NCBI GenBank assembly: GCA_946885435.1
Contig: CAMPGL010000105.1
Coordinates: 1 to 7,543 of the forward strand
Direction of reading: 5' to 3'
From: an uncultured Brevundimonas sp.
Lineage (GTDB): Bacteria > Pseudomonadota > Alphaproteobacteria > Caulobacterales > Caulobacteraceae
DNA length: 7,543 nt
Below are positions 1 to 6,359 of the stretch, piece after piece (within the stretch, counting starts at the first letter, position 1; the number at the start of each line of letters is the position of its first letter). The notes under the pieces were generated by a model. That model made no database searches, was not told the origin of the DNA, and worked only from the letters and a program-made list of their open reading frames with translations. The position numbers were made by a program, and so were the translations under genes.

Positions 1-251
1 GCGTGGCCGACCTCGCTCCGCAGTTTCAGGAGATCGCCCGCAGCGGCGCGGTCGGCAGCGTCAGCCAGCCCATCCGCACCTCGCTCGGCATGCATCTGGT
101 CGCCCTGTGCGGCCGGCGCTCGGCCAGCGACGATATTCCGTCGCGCGAGGACATCGAGCGGGAACTCGGCAACCAGCAGCTGAACATGCTGGCGCGGCGG
201 TATATCCGCGACCTGCGCAACGCCGCGACGATCGAGCAACGGGAAAGCTGA
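1..251 (+). CDS. surA: SurA-type periplasmic peptidyl-prolyl isomerase/chaperone, C-terminal part only
   Basis: The reading frame is open from the window edge (first complete codon at position 3) to TGA at 249-251; the start lies outside. The visible 83 or so residues hold the end of a parvulin domain: FQEIARSG, then GAVGSVSQPIRTSLGMHLVA, matching the family pattern in which a glycine-rich turn leads to a conserved G-x-H near the domain end. A helical tail rich in R, E and L follows (about residues 45-82), as in SurA proteins. SurA is a periplasmic chaperone and prolyl isomerase that escorts unfolded outer-membrane proteins to the BAM complex. Only 3 nt separate it from pdxA, and surA-pdxA-rsmA is a widespread proteobacterial gene order, which supports SurA over another parvulin such as PpiD. 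The fragment cannot show the signal peptide or the N-terminal chaperone domain. Confidence 0.85.
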   Translation, partial: VADLAPQFQEIARSGAVGSVSQPIRTSLGMHLVALCGRRSASDDIPSREDIERELGNQQLNMLARRYIRDLRNAATIEQRES

Positions 252-254
252 TAG

Positions 255-1259
255 GTGACCCCGGCGCGGCCCCTCGCCCTCAGCCTGGGCGACCCGGCCG
301 GCGTCGGGCCGGAGATCGTCGCCAAGGCCTGGACTGCGCTCAAGGCTGGACCGACCCCTTTCACCGTCGTGGGTGACGCAGCCCTTCTGGAAAGAGAGGG
401 CGTCCCGGTGAGGCGCATCGCCTCGCCGTCAGAAGCGCCCGGCCTGTTCGCGAGCGCCCTGCCCGTCCTGCACGCCCCTTGCGCGACGCCTGCCCGGCCC
501 GGCGTCGCCGACCCGGCCAACGCCGCGGTCATCACCGGCTGGATCGAGACCGCGGTGCGTCTGGCGCTGGCGGGCGAAGCTTCGGGCGTCGTCACGGCGC
601 CCATCGCCAAGGCTCCGCTCTATCAGGCGGGCTTCCGCTTTCCCGGACACACGGAGTTCATCGCCGACCTGACCGCCGAGGCGCCCTATAGCGGTCAGCG
701 GGGACCGGTGATGATGCTGGCCGCGCGGGGCCTACGCGTCTGTCTGGTGACCATTCATGTCCCCCTGGCGGAGGTGCCTGAACTGGTGACCGAGGAGCGC
801 GTCGTGCGGACCGCCACGGTGGCGCATGAGGCCCTGCGCCGGGACTTCGGCGTCGCGCGTCCCAGGCTCGCGCTCGCCGGCCTCAATCCGCATGCGGGCG
901 AGTCAGGGGCTCTGGGGCTGGAGGAGGCGGAGGTGCTCGCGCCCGCCGTGGCGAGGCTGCGCGAAGCCGGCGTGGACATCACCGATCCGTTGCCCGCCGA
1001 CACCCTGTTCCACGAGGAGGCCCGCCGGACCTATGACGCGGCGATCTGCCTCTATCACGACCAGGGTCTGATCCCGGTTAAGACGCTGGACTTCTGGGGC
1101 GGGGTCAACGCCACCCTTGGCCTGCCGATCGTGCGCACCTCCCCGGACCACGGCGTCGGCTACGCCATCGCAGGCCAGGGGATCGCCCGTCCCGACAGCC
1201 TGATCGCCGCCATCCGGCTGGCCGCCGAGATGGCCGAGCGCCGCGCCCATGCGCGCTGA
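255..1259 (+). CDS. pdxA: 4-hydroxythreonine-4-phosphate dehydrogenase PdxA
   Basis: PdxA is a cytosolic NAD-dependent enzyme that oxidises 4-phosphooxy-L-threonine; the product decarboxylates to 3-amino-2-oxopropyl phosphate, which PdxJ uses to make pyridoxine 5'-phosphate. The 334 residues match the usual length (about 330). Visible motifs are GDPAGVGPEI at 12-21, the substrate-binding GHTEF at 131-135 (His132, Thr133), and three metal-ligand histidines: His168 in TIHVPL, His213 in NPHAGE and His268 in YHDQG. These are spaced as in E. coli PdxA His166/211/266, shifted by two. The C-terminal GVNATLGLPIVRTSPDHG (283-300) is also typical. The start is GTG at 255; a modest ribosome site GGGAAA (241-246) lies 8 nt upstream, and starting here keeps the GDPAG motif at its normal distance from the N-terminus. 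It begins 3 nt after surA and overlaps rsmA by 11 nt, so it is probably cotranscribed with both. All key residues are intact. Confidence 0.97.
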   Translation: MTPARPLALSLGDPAGVGPEIVAKAWTALKAGPTPFTVVGDAALLEREGVPVRRIASPSEAPGLFASALPVLHAPCATPARPGVADPANAAVITGWIETAVRLALAGEASGVVTAPIAKAPLYQAGFRFPGHTEFIADLTAEAPYSGQRGPVMMLAARGLRVCLVTIHVPLAEVPELVTEERVVRTATVAHEALRRDFGVARPRLALAGLNPHAGESGALGLEEAEVLAPAVARLREAGVDITDPLPADTLFHEEARRTYDAAICLYHDQGLIPVKTLDFWGGVNATLGLPIVRTSPDHGVGYAIAGQGIARPDSLIAAIRLAAEMAERRAHAR

Positions 1260-2073
1260 CGACCTGCCGCCCCTGCGCGAGGTGCTGGAGGCGCACGGCC
1301 TGATGGCCGACAAGCGCTTCGGTCAGCATTTCCTTCTGGACCTGAACGTCACCCGCAAGATCGCCCGGCTGGCCGGCCCGTTTGAGGGCGACACGGTTAT
1401 CGAGGTTGGACCCGGGCCAGGCGGACTGACGCGCGCCCTGCTGGAAACCGACGCGGCCCGTGTCTTGGTGGTCGAGAAGGACCGGCGCTTCATTCCTTTG
1501 CTGGAGGAACTGGGCGCGGAGGCGGACGGTCGGCTGACGGTCATCGAGGGCGACGCCCTGGCGGTCGCCGAGGCTGACCTGCTGGGCGGGGCGCCCGGCC
1601 ATATCGTTTCGAACCTGCCCTACAATGTCGGCACCCCGCTGCTGATCAAGTGGCTGACCGGCCCGTGGCGGCCGTGCTCCATGACCCTGATGTTCCAGAA
1701 GGAAGTCGCCGACCGCATCGCCGCGCGGCCGGGCTCATCGGCCTATGGGCGGCTGGGCGTGATCTCCCAGGCGGTGTGCGAGGCGCGGGTGATCATGGAC
1801 CTTCCGGCGCGCGCCTTCACTCCGCCCCCGAAGGTGGCCTCGGCGGTCGTACGTCTGGTCCCCCGGGCGGTGTCGCCTCCAGCCGACCAGCTCAGGAGCC
1901 TGGAGCGGGTCACCGCCGCCGCCTTCGGACAGCGGCGCAAGATGCTGCGCTCGAGCCTGAAGACGCTGGGCGGAGAGGCGCTCTGCCGCGAGGCGGGGGT
2001 CGATCCCGACGCGCGGGCCGAGACCATCGACGTGGCGGGTTTCCTGCGGCTGGCCCAGGCTGCGGGGGCCTAG
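1249..2073 (+). CDS. rsmA: 16S rRNA (adenine(1518)-N6/adenine(1519)-N6)-dimethyltransferase RsmA (KsgA)
   Basis: RsmA transfers four methyl groups from S-adenosylmethionine to two adjacent adenines in helix 45 of 16S rRNA, late in small-subunit assembly. The 274 residues show the N-terminal KRFGQHFLLD (22-31), SAM-binding motif I EVGPGPGGL (52-60), an acidic end of strand 2 VVEKD (74-78), GDAL (101-104), and the catalytic motif IV NLPYNVGTPLL (122-132), which is the N-L-P-Y signature of N6-adenine methylation. KEVADRI (151-157), YGRL (166-169) and FTPPPKV (180-186) are further family landmarks. The N-terminal segment DDLPPLREVL before the KRFGQ motif is what I expect in alphaproteobacterial RsmA and supports the ATG at 1249, although no strong ribosome site precedes it. 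The start lies inside the end of pdxA (11-nt overlap), so coupling to pdxA translation is likely. The TAG stop (2071-2073) overlaps the gmk stop on the other strand. Confidence 0.97.
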   Translation: MRADDLPPLREVLEAHGLMADKRFGQHFLLDLNVTRKIARLAGPFEGDTVIEVGPGPGGLTRALLETDAARVLVVEKDRRFIPLLEELGAEADGRLTVIEGDALAVAEADLLGGAPGHIVSNLPYNVGTPLLIKWLTGPWRPCSMTLMFQKEVADRIAARPGSSAYGRLGVISQAVCEARVIMDLPARAFTPPPKVASAVVRLVPRAVSPPADQLRSLERVTAAAFGQRRKMLRSSLKTLGGEALCREAGVDPDARAETIDVAGFLRLAQAAGA

Positions 2074-2723
2074 ACCCCGTCGACCTCTTCGGCCAGCAGG
2101 CCGCCGACGAAACCGCCGATCCAGGGATTGCGCCAACGGCGTAGACGCTCGGCGTGGAAGATGTGGGCCAGATCGGCGTAGGCGCGGTCGAAGTCGTCGT
2201 TCAGCACCACGTAATCGAAGCTGTCCCAGCGGCTGACTTCATCCTTGGCGCGGGCGATCCGCTGGCGGATCACCTCGTCCGAATCCTGCGAGCGCGCGTG
2301 CAGGCGCCGGCTCATTTCGGCGAGCGACGGCGGCAGGAGATAGACGAGGACGGAATCCTCGGGCGCCTGGGCGGCGATGGTCTTGGCGCCCTGGTCGTCG
2401 ATGTCGAACAGGACGCTCTCGCCGCGGTCGAGCGCGGCCATGATGGGCGCGCGCGGGCTGCCGTAACGGTTGCCGTAGACCTCGGCCCATTCGAGGAAGG
2501 CGTCGTCCTCGATCATGGCGTCGAACATGGAGCGGTCGACGAAGTGGTAGTCGCGGCCCTCGTGCTCGCCCGGACGCGGGGAACGCGTGGTGGCCGAGAT
2601 CGACAGGTGCAGGTCGGAGTGGTCCGCGATCAGCCGCCGGGTCAGCGAGGTCTTGCCGACGCCCGAGGGCGCCACGACCATCAGCATCAGGCCCCGGCGC
2701 TGGGCTTGGCCGTCACTCGACAT
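2070..2723 (-). CDS. gmk: Guanylate kinase
   Basis: Gmk phosphorylates GMP to GDP with ATP in the cytosol, an essential step in GTP, dGTP and (p)ppGpp supply. The 217 residues fit the family (about 205-220). Visible parts are the P-loop APSGVGKTS (18-26), the GMP-binding ATTRSPRPGE (44-53) with DYHFV (58-62), EWAEVYGNRYG (78-88), the strand VLFDIDDQGAK (104-114), the lid region RRLHARSQDS-x-x-VIRQRI (139-156), and FDYVVLND (169-176). The strand motif normally reads IDWQGA or IDVQGA; here the W/V position is Asp110, a minor oddity. The C-terminal tail WRNPWIGGFVGGLLAEE is hydrophobic and glycine-rich. The ATG at 2723 lies inside the end of yicC (11-nt overlap), with only a weak AGG about 6 nt upstream, so coupling to yicC is likely. 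Internal ATGs at codons 13 and 15 would leave very little before the P-loop and are less likely. Confidence 0.96.
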   Translation of the reverse strand: MSSDGQAQRRGLMLMVVAPSGVGKTSLTRRLIADHSDLHLSISATTRSPRPGEHEGRDYHFVDRSMFDAMIEDDAFLEWAEVYGNRYGSPRAPIMAALDRGESVLFDIDDQGAKTIAAQAPEDSVLVYLLPPSLAEMSRRLHARSQDSDEVIRQRIARAKDEVSRWDSFDYVVLNDDFDRAYADLAHIFHAERLRRWRNPWIGGFVGGLLAEEVDGV

Positions 2724-3600
2724 TCTGGACCTGTTCGCGGAACTGCTCGATCACGGCTTTGAGGTCCAGACCGAGTCCCGTCAAGGCGACCGTGGCCGCC
2801 TTGGAGCATAGGGTGTTGGCCTCGCGCATGAACTCCTGCGTGAGAAAGTCGAGCTTGCGACCGACCGCCCCGCCCTGCCCGATCAGATCGCGCGCGGAGG
2901 CTGTGTGGGCGTCGAGTCGGTCCAGCTCCTCGCGGACGTCCGCCTTGCCGGCCAGCACCGCGGCCTCCTGGAACACGCGGTCCTCGAGGTCGGCGGCACC
3001 TTCGGTCAACTCCGCCACGCGGCGGGTGAAGCGTTCTCGGATGGCCGTGGTCTGGGCGTCCGCCTCCCTGCGCGCGGCCATGGCCAGCCGCTCGACCGCA
3101 TCGAGGAAGCCCTGGAGGACGGGGGTGAGGCGCTCACCCTCGTCGAGCCGCGCGGCCTTCAGGCCGTCCAGCGCGACGGCCACGTCCTCGGCGATGGCGG
3201 CTTCCAGGGCCTTCTGCGTGTCGGCGTCGACCTCGTCTCCGGCGTCCAGCACGCCGCGCAGGGCCAGCAGGCCGTCAGCCGTCGGCGGGGCCGCGCCCTG
3301 CTCCACCAGCCAGCGCGACTGGGCCAGATAGGTGCTCAGCACTTGCGGGTTGATGCGGATCTCGGCCGCGGCGCCTTCGGCGCGCTTGAGCTGGATCGTC
3401 AGCCCCACCTGCCCGCGCTGGAAGCGGGCCTGGGCCAGCTCGCGCGCGGCGCGATCGACGGCGTCGAAGCCTGGCGGCGTCTTGGCCCGGACCTCCAGAT
3501 TGCGTCCGTTGACCGAACGCGCCTCGACCGACCACGTCCAGTCCGCGAGACCGCCTTCGGCGCGGCCGAAGCCGGTCATGCCGGAGATGCGCCTACTCAC
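2713..3600 (-). CDS. yicC: YicC/YloC family protein (RNA-turnover associated)
   Basis: This is a YicC-family protein; E. coli YicC has been linked to endoribonuclease activity and small-RNA turnover, and the family is often next to gmk, as here. From the GTG at 3600 it is 295 residues, close to the usual 287-295. Motifs are SGMTGFGRAEG near the N-terminus (MTGFGR 8-13), EARSVNGRNLEVR (26-38), a long helical middle, the C-terminal FLTQEFMREANTL (252-264) and the ending EQFREQVQNVE, all diagnostic. Start choice: a GTG at 3600 is preceded by AGGAGG (3612-3607) with a 6-nt spacer, while the ATG at 3579, which would start directly at MTGFGR (288 residues), has no ribosome site nearby. E. coli YicC also has a few residues before MTAYAR, so the GTG is preferred. 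This start overlaps the mltG end by 8 nt (GTGAGTAG); the ATG would leave a 13-nt gap. Confidence 0.93.
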   Translation of the reverse strand: MSRRISGMTGFGRAEGGLADWTWSVEARSVNGRNLEVRAKTPPGFDAVDRAARELAQARFQRGQVGLTIQLKRAEGAAAEIRINPQVLSTYLAQSRWLVEQGAAPPTADGLLALRGVLDAGDEVDADTQKALEAAIAEDVAVALDGLKAARLDEGERLTPVLQGFLDAVERLAMAARREADAQTTAIRERFTRRVAELTEGAADLEDRVFQEAAVLAGKADVREELDRLDAHTASARDLIGQGGAVGRKLDFLTQEFMREANTLCSKAATVALTGLGLDLKAVIEQFREQVQNVE

Positions 3601-4639
3601 CCTGGGCCTCCTGCTGTTCACGCAGCTGCAGCCGTTCCACCTGGCGCCAGCGGGCGACGTTCTGGAGATGCTCCTCGAAGGTCGTCGCGAACGCGTGGCC
3701 GCCCGTGCCGTCGGCGACGAAGAACAGCTCACGCGACGACGGCGGGTTCAGCACGGCCTCCAACGCCTCACGGCCCGGATTGGCGATGGGCGTGGGCGGC
3801 AGGCCCGCGATCAGATAGGTGTTGTAGGGCGTCGGCCGCTCGAGCTCCGACCGGCGCAGGCCCCGGCCCAGCGGGCGGCCCTGGCTGACGCCGTAGACGA
3901 CCGTCGGGTCGCTCTCCAGCCGCATGCCGAGCCGCAGCCGGTTGATGAAGACCGCGGCGACGCGCGGCCGCTCCTCGGCCAGGCCGGTCTCCTTCTCGAC
4001 GATGGAGGCCAGGATGACGGCCTCCTCCGGCGTGGAGATGGGCAGGCCCTGCTGACGCCTCGGCCACAGCTCGGCCAGCAGCTCGTCATGGGCGGCCTGC
4101 ATGCGGGCGATCAGGGTCACGCGGGTTTCGCCGCGGTGAATCTCGTAGGTTTCGGGCAGGATGCTGCCTTCAGGCGGCAACTCAGCCGTCCCGGTCAGAA
4201 GATTGTTCCGGTTGAGGATATCCATGGCCTGAGCGCTCGACCAGCCTTCCGGGATGGTCACGAAGTGCCGGACCACCTCGCCGGAACGCAGGTGTTCGAT
4301 CACCTCGGCCATCGAGGCGCCGCTGGCGATGGCGTATTCACCGGCGCGCAGGCCGCGGTCGCGGCCCGTCAGCTGGACGGCGACCTTGAACAGGGTCTCG
4401 GAGCGGATCACGCCGGCGGCGTCCAGGATGCCGGCGATGCGCGACACGCCCGCGCCGGACGGCAGGACGACGATTGTCTCGTCTCCCTGGCGCGCCTCCG
4501 GGCCATCAGCCGTATAGACCGCCCAGGCCCAGGCCAGGGCGGCCACGCCAAGCAGGAAAAGCGTGGCGGCGGCGCTCAGGACGCCCGCCATCAGGGGGCT
4601 GCGGCCGCGCCCCTCAGTCCGCGGATCGAACCGGCTCAC
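3593..4639 (-). CDS. mltG: Endolytic murein transglycosylase MltG
   Basis: MltG (YceG) is an inner-membrane lytic transglycosylase that cleaves nascent glycan strands and is thought to terminate peptidoglycan chain growth. From GTG at 4639 it has 348 residues, typical for the family. A short basic N-terminus (SRFDPRTEGRGR) precedes one hydrophobic membrane segment (about 18-40: AGVLSAAATLFLLGVAALAW), giving an inside-to-outside single-pass topology. A LysM-like region follows (about 50-120, with RAGEYAI at 98-104), then the catalytic domain with IPEGWS (129-134), LPETYEI (161-167) and ASIVEKETG (211-219). By comparison with E. coli Glu218, the catalytic acid is the first Glu of that motif (Glu215). 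MRLESDPTVVYG (239-250), TPYNTYLIAGLPPTPIANPG (270-289) and FVADGTGGHAF (307-317) complete the signature. The GTG forms a GTGA overlap with the fabF stop (4636-4639), a standard coupling arrangement; no clear ribosome site is visible. An ATG at 4591 would remove the basic N-terminus and is less likely. Confidence 0.95.
   Translation of the reverse strand: MSRFDPRTEGRGRSPLMAGVLSAAATLFLLGVAALAWAWAVYTADGPEARQGDETIVVLPSGAGVSRIAGILDAAGVIRSETLFKVAVQLTGRDRGLRAGEYAIASGASMAEVIEHLRSGEVVRHFVTIPEGWSSAQAMDILNRNNLLTGTAELPPEGSILPETYEIHRGETRVTLIARMQAAHDELLAELWPRRQQGLPISTPEEAVILASIVEKETGLAEERPRVAAVFINRLRLGMRLESDPTVVYGVSQGRPLGRGLRRSELERPTPYNTYLIAGLPPTPIANPGREALEAVLNPPSSRELFFVADGTGGHAFATTFEEHLQNVARWRQVERLQLREQQEAQGE
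3607..3612 (-). promoter_or_regulatory. Ribosome binding site that decides the yicC start
   Basis: The minus strand reads AGGAGG at 3612-3607, six bases before GTG at 3600-3598. It is the strongest ribosome site I found in the window. It lies within the last codons of mltG and favours the GTG start of yicC over the ATG at 3579, which would be 27 nt away. Confidence 0.65.
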
Positions 4640-5916
4640 GCGACGCGCTTGAAGATGACCGAGGCGTTGGTGCCGCCGAAGCCGAAGGAATTGGACATCG
4701 CCACGTCGATCTTCATCGGCCTGGCCTTGTTGGCGCACAGGTCGATGGGCGTCTCGAACTCAGGGTCGTCCAGGTTGATCGTCGGCGGAGCGACCTGGTC
4801 CCGGATGGCCAGGATGGAGAAGGCCGCCTCGATGGCCCCCGCCGCGCCCAAGAGGTGGCCGGTCATCGACTTGGTCGAGGACATGGCGACATTGCCGGCG
4901 TGATCGCCGAGCAGCCGCTCCACGGCGCCCAGTTCGATGCCGTCGGCCATGGTCGAGGTCCCGTGGGCGTTGACGTAGTCGATGGCCGAGGCGTCCATCC
5001 CGGCCCTCTTCAGCGCCATGACCATGGCGCGATAGCCGCCGTCGCCGTCCTCGGACGGGGCGGTGATGTGATAGGCGTCGCCCGACAGGCCGTAGCCCAC
5101 GACCTCGGCGTAGATGTTCGCGCCGCGCGCCTTGGCGTGCTCGTATTCCTCCAGCACCAGGACGCCCGCGCCCTCCCCCATGACGAAGCCGTCGCGGCCC
5201 TTGTCATAGGGCCGGCTCGCGGCGGTCGGATTGTCGTTGAAGCTGGTGCACAGCGCCCGACAGGCCACAAAGCCGGCCACGCCGATCGGCACGATGGAGC
5301 TCTCGGCCCCGCCGGCGACCATCACGTCCGCATCGCCGAAGGCGATCAGCCGGGCCGCGTCGCCGATGGCGTGGGCGCCGGTGGCGCAGGCGGTCACGAC
5401 TGCATGGTTGGGGCCCTTCAGGCCGTGACGGATGGAGACCTGGCCGGACGCCAGGTTGATCAGGGCCGAGGGGATGAAGAAGGGGCTGATCCGGCGCGGA
5501 CCCTTTTCCTTCAGTTCGATGGCGGTGTCGGCGATGGGGCCCAGGCCGCCGATGCCGGAACCGATCATGACGCCGGTGCGCTCGCGGTCCTCGTCGGTCT
5601 CGGGCTTCCAGTTCGCGTCGGCGATCGCCTCGTCGGCGGCGGCCACGGCGTAGACGATGAAGTCGTCGACACGCTTGCGGTCCTTGGCGGACATCACCTG
5701 GTCGGGATCGAAGGAACCTTCATGATCCGGCCCGCCTCCGCCCCGGCCGTCCACCTGCGGCACTTCGCAGGCGATGGTGCAGCCGTAGCCCTCGGTGTCG
5801 AAGCTGGTGATCGGCCCGGCGCCCGACTGGCCCTCCAGGATGCGTTTCCAGGTGATTTCGCGGCCCCACCCCAGCGGGGTCAAAAGACCGATCCCGGTGA
5901 CGACGACACGCCTCAT
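4636..5916 (-). CDS. fabF: Beta-ketoacyl-ACP synthase II FabF
   Basis: FabF condenses malonyl-ACP with a growing acyl-ACP, the elongation step of type II fatty acid synthesis, in the cytosol. The 426 residues match the family (about 410-425). It starts MRRVVVTGIGLLTPLG; the active-site Cys177 lies in VVTACATGAH, and the catalytic histidines are His318 (VNAHGTSTMADG) and His354 (SMTGHLLGAAGA). Lys349 of the STKSMTG motif and the C-terminal NSFGFGGTNAS (409-419) are also present, so the thiolase-fold active site is complete. A glycine-rich stretch (about 54-72, including DGRGGGGPDHEG) is longer than in E. coli FabF; insertions here are common in alphaproteobacteria. The sequence TSTMAD replaces the enterobacterial TSTP-x-GD, which I also associate with alphaproteobacterial FabF. 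The ATG at 5916 has AAGGA (5930-5926) 9 nt upstream. It follows acpP by 90 nt and is coupled to mltG. FabF rather than FabB is indicated by length and the neighbouring acpP. Confidence 0.97.
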   Translation of the reverse strand: MRRVVVTGIGLLTPLGWGREITWKRILEGQSGAGPITSFDTEGYGCTIACEVPQVDGRGGGGPDHEGSFDPDQVMSAKDRKRVDDFIVYAVAAADEAIADANWKPETDEDRERTGVMIGSGIGGLGPIADTAIELKEKGPRRISPFFIPSALINLASGQVSIRHGLKGPNHAVVTACATGAHAIGDAARLIAFGDADVMVAGGAESSIVPIGVAGFVACRALCTSFNDNPTAASRPYDKGRDGFVMGEGAGVLVLEEYEHAKARGANIYAEVVGYGLSGDAYHITAPSEDGDGGYRAMVMALKRAGMDASAIDYVNAHGTSTMADGIELGAVERLLGDHAGNVAMSSTKSMTGHLLGAAGAIEAAFSILAIRDQVAPPTINLDDPEFETPIDLCANKARPMKIDVAMSNSFGFGGTNASVIFKRVA

Positions 5917-5925
5917 GCGGACCTA

Positions 5926-5930
5926 TCCTT
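5926..5930 (-). promoter_or_regulatory. Ribosome binding site of fabF
   Basis: The minus strand reads AAGGA at 5930-5926, 9 nt before the fabF ATG (5916-5914). It settles the fabF start and shows that fabF is translated independently of acpP, unlike the coupled genes further downstream. Confidence 0.65.
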
Positions 5931-5942
5931 CAGAAACAGCTA

Positions 5943-5982
5943 CGGCCGCCCGGGCCCCCACGCGGGGACACCAGAGCGGCCG
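5943..5982 (-). repeat. Nested inverted repeat between acpP and fabF
   Basis: CGGCCGC at 5943-5949 is the exact reverse complement of GCGGCCG at 5976-5982, giving a 7-bp GC-only stem. Inside the 26-nt loop, CCCC at 5956-5959 pairs with GGGG at 5964-5967 around the 4-nt loop ACGC. In the transcript this could form a branched or nested hairpin between the acpP stop (6007) and the fabF ribosome site (5930). No run of U follows it, so it does not look like a classical terminator. It might act as a processing or stability element separating the abundant acpP message from fabF. Function is inferred only, and short GC stems arise easily in DNA this rich in G and C. Confidence 0.4.
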
Positions 5983-6006
5983 CACCTTAGCCTAGAGTCG
6001 TTCGGA

Positions 6007-6246
6007 TCAGCCGCCCGACTTTTCCGAGATGAACTTCACGGCGTCGCCGACCGTCTGGATGTGCTCGGCGGCGTCGTCGGGGATCTCGATGTCGAACTCT
6101 TCCTCGAAGGCCATGACCAGCTCGACGTTGTCGAGGGAGTCGGCGCCGAGGTCGTCGATGAAGCTGGCCTTTTCCGTAACCTTGTCCGGATCGGCGTCCA
6201 GGTGCTCGATGACGATCTTGCGGACGCGCTCGAGAATATCGGACAT
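6007..6246 (-). CDS. acpP: Acyl carrier protein
   Basis: AcpP carries acyl intermediates on a 4'-phosphopantetheine arm through fatty acid synthesis and donates them to phospholipid and lipid A synthesis. The 79 residues match the family (77-80) and are strongly acidic. Ser37 in [10 protein letters not shown] is the attachment site; the flanking DDLGADSLD (31-39) and the helix [14 protein letters not shown] (45-58) are diagnostic. The start [10 protein letters not shown] at ATG 6246 is the conserved one. The frame is open 28 codons further upstream, but that extension is arginine-rich and unlike any ACP. Only a weak ribosome site (AGAGAGA at 6258-6252, 5 nt upstream) is visible, which is notable for a protein normally among the most abundant in the cell. 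A 173-nt gap with a candidate promoter separates it from fabG upstream. Confidence 0.98.
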   Translation of the reverse strand: MSDILERVRKIVIEHLDADPDKVTEKASFIDDLGADSLDNVELVMAFEEEFDIEIPDDAAEHIQTVGDAVKFISEKSGG

Positions 6247-6267
6247 GAGTGTCTCTCTGCTCTGTGA

Positions 6268-6279
6268 CCGCTTCCGCGG
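6268..6279 (-). promoter_or_regulatory. Small GNRA-type hairpin in the acpP leader
   Basis: On the minus strand 6279-6268 reads CCGC-GGAA-GCGG, a 4-bp GC stem closed by a GNRA tetraloop (GGAA), ending 21 nt before the acpP ATG and just upstream of its weak ribosome site. GACCG (6293-6289) could instead pair with CGGTC (6270-6266), and the two pairings exclude each other because they share 6268-6270. This could influence ribosome access or mRNA stability, but that is inference from sequence alone. Confidence 0.3.
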
Positions 6280-6359
6280 CGTTAACTTCGGTCCTGCCGT
6301 CTCACGACGACAGCGGCGGCGCAAGCCCATAACGGGGACTCACCCACGCCGGTTGCGCG

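Noticed and set aside
26..610. A 194-codon minus-strand frame across the surA end and pdxA start.
   Set aside because: It is antisense to two clear genes and has no ribosome site, motif or operon context.
4640..4738. A 33-residue N-terminal extension of MltG starting at ATG 4738 inside fabF.
   Set aside because: It would place a polar, arginine-rich stretch before the short basic N-terminus, and the GTG at 4639 gives normal length and a standard GTGA overlap with fabF.
3332..4903. A 523-codon open frame on the plus strand opposite yicC, mltG and the fabF end.
   Set aside because: It is a shadow of genes with intact catalytic motifs on the minus strand; its composition is that of a GC-rich antisense frame and it has no recognisable domain.
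5943..5982. Rho-independent terminator between acpP and fabF.
   Set aside because: The stem is GC-rich but no U run follows; the next bases on the minus strand read TAGCTGTTTC.
4474..6267. A 597-codon open frame on the plus strand opposite fabF, acpP and the start region of mltG.
   Set aside because: It lies antisense to well-supported genes, has a low-complexity composition rich in A, G, D, R and H as expected from antisense of GC-rich codons, and shows no domain motif.
6247..6330. A 28-residue N-terminal extension of AcpP in the same frame.
   Set aside because: The extension is arginine-rich, unlike any ACP, and MSDILERV at 6246 is the conserved family start.
6337..6341. GANTC sites (GACTC here, GAGTC at 5995-5999) as cell-cycle methylation switches for acpP or fabF.
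   Set aside because: Other GANTC sites are scattered through coding regions of the window, so the intergenic ones are not clearly enriched; nothing links them to a promoter box.
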